This document shows positions 6,603 to 12,006 of a stretch of DNA of 12,006 nucleotides, piece by piece. Within the stretch, counting starts at the first letter, position 1. The number at the start of each line of letters is the position of its first letter. The stretch covers positions 9,392 to 21,397 of the forward strand of contig DAEV01000057.1 of the NCBI GenBank assembly GCA_002509495.1, written 5' to 3'. Under the pieces are notes generated by a model that was not told the origin of the DNA, did not search any database, and was given only the letters and a program-made list of their open reading frames with translations. A program made the position numbers and the translations under genes. Source of the DNA: Methanolinea sp. UBA473. Its GTDB lineage: Archaea > Halobacteriota > Methanomicrobia > Methanomicrobiales > Methanospirillaceae.

Positions 6603-6986
6603 ATGGCGGAAGAGACCGGGATTGTCCCAAGAGCCGGACAGACCATTTCAGTTGATCTGGCTGAACTGTATCAATTCAAACCCGAAGATCTTATAGCTGA
6701 TATTAAAGATTCTACCTACTCAAACCTCGCATTTATTCAGGTAACCCATCGGGACGTCTTCATTGATTTCTTCGAGATGCCGGGAATGAAAAGAGAGGGA
6801 AAAATGGTCATGCCCGGAAGGAGGGTATACATGTCGTTTGCCGCTGCACAACGCCTCTCGGAAGCACTTTCCGGCATCCTAGAAAAAGCACACAAAGATG
6901 GAGAAATGGAAAATTACATCCCAGGCGGATCTAAAAAACAGGTATCTGCGAAGGTAAAACAAAAACGCCGGACTCAATCAAGCTGA
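6603..6986 (+). CDS. DUF3467 domain protein
   Basis: The 127-residue protein carries a DUF3467-like core at about residues 39-95: YSNLAFIQVTHRDVFIDFFE, a short basic turn, then RVYMSFAAAQRLSEALSGIL. This is the family's usual order of two strands (self-contact 'YxNxxxVxHxxxxFxxDF'), a further strand and the 'MSxxxAxxLxxAL' helix. The biochemical role of the family is unknown. An N-terminal extension (1-38) and a strongly basic tail (KKQVSAKVKQKRRTQSS) flank the domain; the tail could touch nucleic acid (inference). AGAGGTG (6592-6598) precedes the ATG by four bases and overlaps the upstream stop. Co-transcription with a winged-helix regulator suggests the two act together. Confidence 0.75.
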   Translation: MAEETGIVPRAGQTISVDLAELYQFKPEDLIADIKDSTYSNLAFIQVTHRDVFIDFFEMPGMKREGKMVMPGRRVYMSFAAAQRLSEALSGILEKAHKDGEMENYIPGGSKKQVSAKVKQKRRTQSS

Positions 6987-7030
6987 ATATCAGATTAGGG
7001 AAGGATGCGGCCGAATTAAATCAGTTGAAC

Positions 7031-7063
7031 TACTAATTCTAGCTATTTTAGTAGATTTTAGTA
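7031..7063. repeat. Tandem 10-bp repeat and inverted repeat with TATA-like character
   Basis: TATTTTAGTA (7044-7053) is followed directly by GATTTTAGTA (7054-7063). TACTAA at 7031-7036 is an exact inverted copy of TTAGTA at 7048-7053. TATTTTA at 7044-7050 could act as a TATA box with a start near 7072, exactly where the structured element at 7072-7136 begins. It could be a promoter, an operator for the upstream winged-helix protein, or both. Confidence 0.4.
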
Positions 7064-7071
7064 ATTCGCAA

Positions 7072-7136
7072 AGGCCCTCGGAGGCAACATGGGGCAGGAG
7101 TCCCATTCAGCCGGAAGGGGCAAAAGCCTCCGGCCT
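7072..7136 (+). ncRNA. Candidate structured RNA: bulged stem enclosing a hairpin
   Basis: Bases 7072-7076 (AGGCC) pair with 7132-7136, then after a three-base bulge (CTC) bases 7080-7085 (GGAGGC) pair with 7126-7131 (GCCTCC), giving 11 exact pairs. Inside, ATGGG (7089-7093) pairs with CCCAT (7102-7106) around an eight-base loop, followed by a small CC-GGAA-GG turn (7111-7118). A TATA-like repeat ends just upstream. I do not recognise an RNA family; it is not a tRNA. An alternative is a DNA cruciform or the edge of a mobile element. Confidence 0.4.
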
Positions 7137-7162
7137 GATCGCAAAAAGTGAAAAAGAGTGCG

Positions 7163-7329
7163 AGGGGTGGGAACCAGAAAGTTTCGCCCCTGGAGCTCGA
7201 TCCCTCCCCCCGACCACGCCCCTACCAAACCGAAGGGGCTGGGCCTTCTTCCCAGTGTCCATCCTCCTGCGGCACGGGCTCCCTCCCGGAGCGATTCCTC
7301 CCTTTGGTCAGAATTCGAATCGCAGGAGG
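7163..7329 (+). ncRNA. Candidate structured RNA: series of hairpins ending in a three-way junction
   Basis: In a GC-rich block surrounded by AT-rich DNA, exact complementary segments follow one another: AGGGG 7163-7167 with CCCCT 7187-7191; GCCCCT 7218-7223 with AGGGGC 7234-7239; TGGG 7240-7243 with CCCA 7251-7254. Then CCTCCTGC 7263-7270 pairs with GCAGGAGG 7322-7329 and encloses GCTCC 7278-7282/GGAGC 7288-7292 and GATTC 7293-7297/GAATC 7317-7321, so three stems abut with no unpaired bases between them on one side. No known RNA family is recognised. The C-rich composition makes some chance pairing likely, but the eight-pair closing stem is notable. Confidence 0.35.
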
Positions 7330-7511
7330 GAGGGGCCCATCTGTCTATGCGTGGTTCCTCTCATTTGGAATAATCTTATAATGCCTATTAGGGGGTTAGT
7401 GAAACGTAAATCCAACATTCAAAGATAAGAATGTAAAAAATACTGCACTGTAAGGAAATGCACTCAAGACTAATGGTATTCGTCCAAGCGAGTTCCAACA
7501 ATAGAAAATCA

Positions 7512-7520
7512 TATATATAA
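7512..7520 (+). promoter_or_regulatory. Putative TATA box of the large surface protein gene
   Basis: TATATATAA stands in AT-rich DNA about 110 bases before ATG 7629. A start near 7540 would leave a leader of about 90 bases that includes the hairpin at 7561-7581. Confidence 0.45.
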
Positions 7521-7560
7521 TTAAAAAATTAATTGGATACCTGTAGTAATTTAACAAAGC

Positions 7561-7581
7561 AAAACGATAAAAAGTCGTTTT
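7561..7581 (+). repeat. Perfect 7-bp inverted repeat in the leader of the surface protein gene
   Basis: AAAACGA (7561-7567) and TCGTTTT (7575-7581) are exact inverted copies around the loop TAAAAAG. Placed between the putative promoter and ATG 7629, it may be a leader hairpin, an operator, or a terminator-like element since the right arm ends in T residues. Confidence 0.4.
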
Positions 7582-7628
7582 ATTCATATCGCCAGGTTCG
7601 ATTGGAAAAGACTGGCAATATTCTATTG

Positions 7629-10600
7629 ATGAATTTGGGGGCGGAACGTGTGTTAAATGTACAAAAACAGTGCTTATTAATTTTCATTGGGCTTATGGGA
7701 ATCGCCATCATAAGTGGAACCGTAAGCGCAGACATATCAGTCCAATTAAACTTGTATGTCCATGAAGAATCACCATCTGGACCAGTCATCGAGGGCGTTC
7801 TCATTACGGGAACTGATGGATCTGGCTCCAGTATTTCAGGCACAACAGACTCTTTTGGACTCATTGTCTTTGCCGGCGCTCCGGGAACCTGGTCGTTTAC
7901 TGCTTCAAAAACAGGATACGAGTCGGTAAGCTGGACAAATTCTATTCTTAACACTCAAAGAAGAGATGCATTTCTTCTGAAATTACCCTCACAACAAACT
8001 CCAGTCGCAGCCTTCACTGCATCTCCAATGTCAGGTCCAGCTCCGTTAACAGTCTACTGTACTGATCAATCGACAGGGAATCCAACAGCTTGGTTTTGGG
8101 ATTTTGATGATGGCAGTCCTGGGAATCTCGAACAAAATCCCTCCCACACATATACATCTCCAGGTACCTATAACGTCAGGTTAGCTGTTGCCAATTCTGC
8201 AGGTGGAACGGTTTCTGAAAAACAAATTGTGGTTACCGCTTCTCCTGTAACTCCTATTGCAGCCTTCACTGCATCTCCAATGTCAGGTCCAGCTCCGTTA
8301 ACGGTCTACTTTGCCGATCAATCAACCGGAAATCCAACTGGCTGGTTATGGGATTTCGGTGATGGCAGTCCAGCTTCCCTTGAACAAAATCCCTCCCACA
8401 CATATACATCTCCAGGTACCTATAACGTCAGGTTAGCTGTTGCCAATTCTGCAGGTGGAACGGTTTCTGAAAAACAAATTGTGGTCACAGACCAAAATGA
8501 CGACTGGGAAAACTGGACCCAGGTTACAGAGAATGCTCCTTGGTCTGCCAGATATGGTCATTGTAGTGTTCTGATGCCTGACGGTAGTATTGTATTAATG
8601 GCAGGATGGACAAAAGACGGTTGGAAGAATGATGTCTGGCGGTCAATTGATAATGGTGCTACATGGACCCAGATAACTGCAAATGCCCCCTGGTCGTCAA
8701 GGCCCTATTCGAATTGTGTTGCAATCACTGATGGCAGCATCGTGCTTATTGGAGGTGGTGGAGGTAGTAGTGGACTCAATGATGTCTGGTGGTCAACTGA
8801 TAACGGGGCTACATGGACACAAATGACCCCAAATGCAGGATGGTCAGCACGACACCATCAATCCAGTGTAGCATTACCTGATGGCAGTATCGTCATGATG
8901 GGCGGCACTAGTAACACTATTCTTTGGAATGATGTTTGGAGGTCAACAGATAACGGTGCCACATGGACACAAATGACTGCCAATGCACCTTGGGAAGCTA
9001 GATCCCAGCATGCTAGCGTCGCATTATCTGACGGAAGTATCGTGCTGATGGGAGGAGGTGCTATTAGTGGATGGAAGAATGATGTTTGGCGATCGACAGA
9101 TAAAGGTGCAACGTGGACCCTAGTAAACGCCAATGCAGATTGGTCACTTAGCCAGCGATTTAGTTGTGTTGCGTTACCTGATGATAGCATTGTAATTATG
9201 GGGGGTTCGGATATATCTGGAATTTATATAAATGACGTCTGGCTTTCAACAGATCTGGGAATAACGTGGAAACAGGTAAACGAAAATCCAGGGTGGACCC
9301 CCAGAGCCTTCCATTCTAGCGTGGCATTACCAGATGGTAATATCATACTGATGGGAGGGTATGATTGTGTTCCGGATTATGTGTACAGTTATAAAAATGA
9401 TGTCTGGCAATTATTCCAATCTGAACCATCGCCAAGTCTATTACCCCCGCCCGTAATCATTTCCCCAGGTGACCCCGCGTCTCCCGGGCCTGTAATCGAT
9501 ACCCTGACTCCGCAATTCAAATGGACTGGTGTAAGTGGAGCAGATGAGTATGGTCTTTATATTAGAAATTTGGATACCGACACTCTTGTTTTCGATAATC
9601 GCCGCGATGGATATACACTAACCGGTAATAGCTTCACTCTTCCTACGGGGATACTCCAGCCAGAAACGCATTATCGCTGGAATATGAATTCGCACAATAA
9701 CTCAGGATGGAATGATGATCTTGTTTCGGGCTACTCCCAAAAATTATATTTCACAACACTAACTGGCACACAACCAGATACTGGCCCCATTATTACCAAG
9801 GGTCTGACGCTATCTCCTGGACCGTATAAAGTAGGCGACACGATTACCACAACATATACAATTCGGAATAATGGTTCAGCTGCCATCACGTTTTCCAATT
9901 TAACTGTTGGCGGGCGCTACGATCTCGACTCGGGGGGAGAGGGAACATTACCTGACGGAATGTTACCCGATTTTACTCACCGATCAATAACCCTGCAACC
10001 AGGGGAGTCGTATGATTACCAGGGGGAAATAACATTCAGGTACGGTGGAAAATATCATTTCTTCTGCGCATATTCACCGTATTCTGGGGATCCAAGCGGA
10101 TGGAATTGTAATGTTCCTCTAGCCAGCCCGGGGATTAATCGTGAAGTGGATATTGATGTAAAGATCCCTGTTATATTGATACATGGGTGGACGGGATCTC
10201 CCGAAACATGGGATCGGTTGGATACCAGATTGGTTGTTGAAGGGTATCCTGTCATCATTTTCAATTATGAAGACATTAATAAAGAGGATCCCCGTGAAGT
10301 AGCTCAAAGATTGAATCTTCTAATTGAAAATTATAAACTTAATTCGAATTATGAAGGAAAATTCGACATCGTCTGTCATTCCATGGGGGGCCTGGTTTCA
10401 AGGTATTATATAGAACATCTCGATGGAGAAGAAAATATCAGACAATGGATTGGTATAGCTCCTGCCACACACGGCTCTGCTGCTGCTGATGCGTTTGATT
10501 GGCCGTTAGGTCCGATTAATTGGATTTTAAACTCTTTTTGGCTCGGGGAGGCTAGAGATCAACTCCGAACAAATAGTGATACTGTCACAAACTTAAAAAA

Positions 10601-12006
10601 TGACGTATCGAATGATGAAATAAAGTATAACGTTATTGTGGGTGTTAATTCAAATAAAAATCCGACATTTAGCCATCCATTGCTTGTGGGCACTCCGGGC
10701 AATAATCCAACATTCAAGTCAATTTATAACAGTGACACTCCTGTTATGTTTGAAATGAATGGAAATAGACAGCACTATATGACGTATATAGGAGATGGAT
10801 TAGTTGCAGTTGAACAAAGCAAATTATATGGGGCAGGGCTCTATTACTTTGAGGGTCTACACCATAGTGAATTACCAAAAGATACTCTGGTTATTTCAAG
10901 AATTATTCAATACCTAGATAATCCCGACTATATGGATTACACAATCTCACCAAATATTGAATACAATTTATATTCTGATGGAATCCAAGGAACTGAAGGC
11001 ATATTATTTGATGCTAACAAAATAAATCATCCACTGTCGAACCAAATTCAATCACACGAATGGGATTTTGGAGATGGGACAAAATCTTACAACGCCGTAA
11101 CACTTCATAAATTCAAAAAACCCGGTATTTATCCTGTTAAATTAACTATTACAGATCAATTTGGAACGAAGTACACAGACACAAAGACAATCAATATTGA
11201 TGAGAAGAATTTTTTCAACATATTTGGAAACTATATAAGTCGTCCCATGATTGGTAGAACAAAGTGCCCAGTGAATATAACAATCACTGATTCTCTTGGC
11301 CGAAAATTAAACGCCACCGTTAACGAAATTCCTAATTCCACATTTATTCAAACCGATTTATACAATGAAGGTGAAATGGGCGAATTATTTATCATTTTAC
11401 CTCCTTTAGATAATTATTACAATATATCAGTGGACGCAAAACCGAATGCAGTAATCGATGATTCCTATTCCCTGGATTGTGTTATTACGAATGAATTTGG
11501 AGATTATAAACCAATATTTTTCATCGAAAATGTTTCAGTTAACCTCGATGGCACTGATGATTTTAACGTTGAAATTCCAGAATTACTAAAAGCAGAATTT
11601 CAATTTTCATCATCACAAATAACAGTGCATACTATTGTCACATTCAGTGATATATCAACGGGCAACATCACATCCCGCCTCTGGTCCTTCGGCGATGGCA
11701 CTACCGCTGAAAACCTTACAGAAGTTATCCATTCCTATTCCCAATCTGGCAACTATACTGTAACACTCACCGTCTCTGGTCCTGACGGAGAAGACTCCGC
11801 ATCCCAGATTATTCAGGTCCTACCTTCTCCGATCTACATCGATATCTCAACAAGTGTTATTTCAGGGCTTGCACCTCTGGAAGTACCCTTCACTGGACAT
11901 ACTACAGAAGAGGTTTCTTACTGGAGATGGGATTTCGGAGATGGAACAACATCAAACCTGGAGAGTCCGTCTCATATCTATTCCTTAACTCCGCACAGGT
12001 TTAGGG
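7629..12006 (+). CDS. Secreted multidomain lipase/esterase with PKD domains and Kelch/Asp-box propeller, 3' end outside window
   Basis: At least 1459 residues in one unbroken frame. A signal peptide (hydrophobic 15-31, cleavage likely after A34) is followed by a carboxypeptidase-regulatory-like beta domain (36-117), PKD1 (125-203) and PKD2 (209-287). A six-bladed propeller (291-597) comes next; blades read PDGSIVLMGG, NDVWRSTDNGATW, combining Kelch with Asp-box (SxDxGxxW) motifs. Then come an Ig/FnIII-like domain (606-710), a CARDB-like domain (719-844) and an alpha/beta hydrolase (846-1092) with oxyanion HGWTG, nucleophile S918 in CHSMGG, D1056 in GDGLV and H1078 or H1079 in HHSEL. PKD3 (1106-1191), an unassigned domain with N-glycosylation-type sequons, PKD4 (1321-1398) and a cut-off PKD5 end the window. 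It probably acts outside the cell as a lipase or esterase with adhesive or S-layer-associated modules. ATG 7629 has no clear Shine-Dalgarno; GTG 7650 is an alternative. Confidence 0.88.
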   Translation, partial: MNLGAERVLNVQKQCLLIFIGLMGIAIISGTVSADISVQLNLYVHEESPSGPVIEGVLITGTDGSGSSISGTTDSFGLIVFAGAPGTWSFTASKTGYESVSWTNSILNTQRRDAFLLKLPSQQTPVAAFTASPMSGPAPLTVYCTDQSTGNPTAWFWDFDDGSPGNLEQNPSHTYTSPGTYNVRLAVANSAGGTVSEKQIVVTASPVTPIAAFTASPMSGPAPLTVYFADQSTGNPTGWLWDFGDGSPASLEQNPSHTYTSPGTYNVRLAVANSAGGTVSEKQIVVTDQNDDWENWTQVTENAPWSARYGHCSVLMPDGSIVLMAGWTKDGWKNDVWRSIDNGATWTQITANAPWSSRPYSNCVAITDGSIVLIGGGGGSSGLNDVWWSTDNGATWTQMTPNAGWSARHHQSSVALPDGSIVMMGGTSNTILWNDVWRSTDNGATWTQMTANAPWEARSQHASVALSDGSIVLMGGGAISGWKNDVWRSTDKGATWTLVNANADWSLSQRFSCVALPDDSIVIMGGSDISGIYINDVWLSTDLGITWKQVNENPGWTPRAFHSSVALPDGNIILMGGYDCVPDYVYSYKNDVWQLFQSEPSPSLLPPPVIISPGDPASPGPVIDTLTPQFKWTGVSGADEYGLYIRNLDTDTLVFDNRRDGYTLTGNSFTLPTGILQPETHYRWNMNSHNNSGWNDDLVSGYSQKLYFTTLTGTQPDTGPIITKGLTLSPGPYKVGDTITTTYTIRNNGSAAITFSNLTVGGRYDLDSGGEGTLPDGMLPDFTHRSITLQPGESYDYQGEITFRYGGKYHFFCAYSPYSGDPSGWNCNVPLASPGINREVDIDVKIPVILIHGWTGSPETWDRLDTRLVVEGYPVIIFNYEDINKEDPREVAQRLNLLIENYKLNSNYEGKFDIVCHSMGGLVSRYYIEHLDGEENIRQWIGIAPATHGSAAADAFDWPLGPINWILNSFWLGEARDQLRTNSDTVTNLKNDVSNDEIKYNVIVGVNSNKNPTFSHPLLVGTPGNNPTFKSIYNSDTPVMFEMNGNRQHYMTYIGDGLVAVEQSKLYGAGLYYFEGLHHSELPKDTLVISRIIQYLDNPDYMDYTISPNIEYNLYSDGIQGTEGILFDANKINHPLSNQIQSHEWDFGDGTKSYNAVTLHKFKKPGIYPVKLTITDQFGTKYTDTKTINIDEKNFFNIFGNYISRPMIGRTKCPVNITITDSLGRKLNATVNEIPNSTFIQTDLYNEGEMGELFIILPPLDNYYNISVDAKPNAVIDDSYSLDCVITNEFGDYKPIFFIENVSVNLDGTDDFNVEIPELLKAEFQFSSSQITVHTIVTFSDISTGNITSRLWSFGDGTTAENLTEVIHSYSQSGNYTVTLTVSGPDGEDSASQIIQVLPSPIYIDISTSVISGLAPLEVPFTGHTTEEVSYWRWDFGDGTTSNLESPSHIYSLTPHRFR
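8007..8485 (+). repeat. Tandem 252-bp PKD duplication
   Basis: PKD1 and PKD2 are copies offset by exactly 252 bases. Their 3' parts, 8130-8233 and 8382-8485, are identical over 104 bases, and the 5' parts starting GCAGCCTTCACTGC are almost identical as well; the copies differ mainly in the centre. This points to a recent duplication or gene conversion. Confidence 0.85.
8520..9410 (+). repeat. Propeller repeats, about 150 bp period, six units
   Basis: Asp-box serines fall at residues 339, 389, 439, 489 and 540, so blades 2-4 are exactly 50 residues (150 bases) apart and the fifth is 51. DNA words such as AATGATGT(C/T)TGG and ACATGGAC recur in each unit. The sixth blade keeps NDVW but has lost the Asp box. 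Confidence 0.75.

Larger units (their letters stand above)
6987..7628. other. Long spacer between the DUF3467 gene and the large surface protein gene
   Basis: No convincing protein gene is present in 640 bases. From left to right it holds the repeat cluster 7031-7063, the two structured blocks 7072-7136 and 7163-7329, a TATA-like CTTATAATG near 7373-7381, then AT-rich DNA with the probable promoter (7512-7520) and hairpin (7561-7581) of the downstream gene. Open frames in the GC-rich block are arginine/proline-rich and look accidental. Confidence 0.6.

Noticed and set aside
7107..7122. Resemblance of TCAGCCGGAAGGGGCA to the SRP RNA helix 8 loop (GGAA tetraloop)
   Set aside because: The symmetric internal loop and the AGCAG partner strand are absent, and the surrounding fold does not match SRP RNA.
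7263..7329. tRNA-like cloverleaf with TTCGAATC
   Set aside because: The stems have the wrong lengths and order, there is no D-arm or anticodon loop, and the T-loop-like word is not in a five-pair arm.
7148..7381. Plus-strand frames of 71-77 codons in the GC-rich spacer block
   Set aside because: No ribosome site, Arg/Pro/Ser-rich accidental composition, and the DNA is better explained by the exact stems found there.
7396..7587. Minus-strand 63-residue hydrophobic frame
   Set aside because: Hydrophobicity is expected from AT-rich DNA; no Shine-Dalgarno, and its start coincides with the hairpin 7561-7581 and the leader of the surface protein gene.
8858..9190. Minus-strand 110-codon frame with repeated segments
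   Set aside because: It is the antisense of the propeller repeats; its apparent repetition reflects the 150-base period of the coding strand.

Overview
The window looks like a chromosomal segment of a methanogenic archaeon, most likely from the Methanomicrobiales (Methanoregula or Methanosphaerula type). This is an inference from archaeal-style TATA boxes, small winged-helix regulators, rubredoxins and ferredoxin, and a very large secreted PKD-domain protein; no taxonomic marker such as rRNA is present. The left part (about 1-5300) is GC-rich and densely coding. The right part (about 5400-12006) is visibly more AT-rich, with longer spacers.

Left region. On the minus strand, a rubredoxin fused to a thiamine-diphosphate enzyme of the pyruvate oxidase/acetolactate synthase superfamily runs off the left edge. 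It appears to start at an ACG codon behind a strong Shine-Dalgarno sequence. Next to it is a SRPBCC-fold protein, also on the minus strand. Divergent from these is an Fe/Mn superoxide dismutase, followed by a tightly packed plus-strand cluster (3286-5288). This cluster holds a protein of unknown function, a small winged-helix regulator, a DUF6448 protein with a His-rich tail, a rubredoxin-DUF488 (YeaO-like) fusion and a [4Fe-4S] ferredoxin. Several of these genes overlap or nearly touch. With two rubredoxin domains, a ferredoxin and SOD in 5.3 kb, this reads as a redox or oxygen-defence neighbourhood; that role is inferred from gene content only.

Middle region. A short orphan gene (5743-6033) precedes a two-gene operon of a winged-helix regulator and a DUF3467 protein (6092-6986). 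A 640-bp spacer follows (6987-7628). It has no convincing protein gene but is rich in structure: a 10-bp tandem repeat with TATA-like character, an 11-bp bulged stem enclosing a hairpin, and a GC-rich block with consecutive perfect hairpins and a three-way-junction fold. It is the best candidate here for an undescribed non-coding RNA.

Right region. One gene (7629 to beyond 12006, at least 1459 codons) encodes a secreted multidomain protein. In order it has a signal peptide, a carboxypeptidase-regulatory-like domain, two nearly identical PKD domains, a six-bladed Kelch/Asp-box propeller, an Ig/FnIII-like domain, a CARDB-like domain, a lipase-type alpha/beta hydrolase with a visible Ser-Asp-His triad, and at least three more PKD domains. 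It is likely a cell-surface or exported esterase/lipase with adhesive modules.
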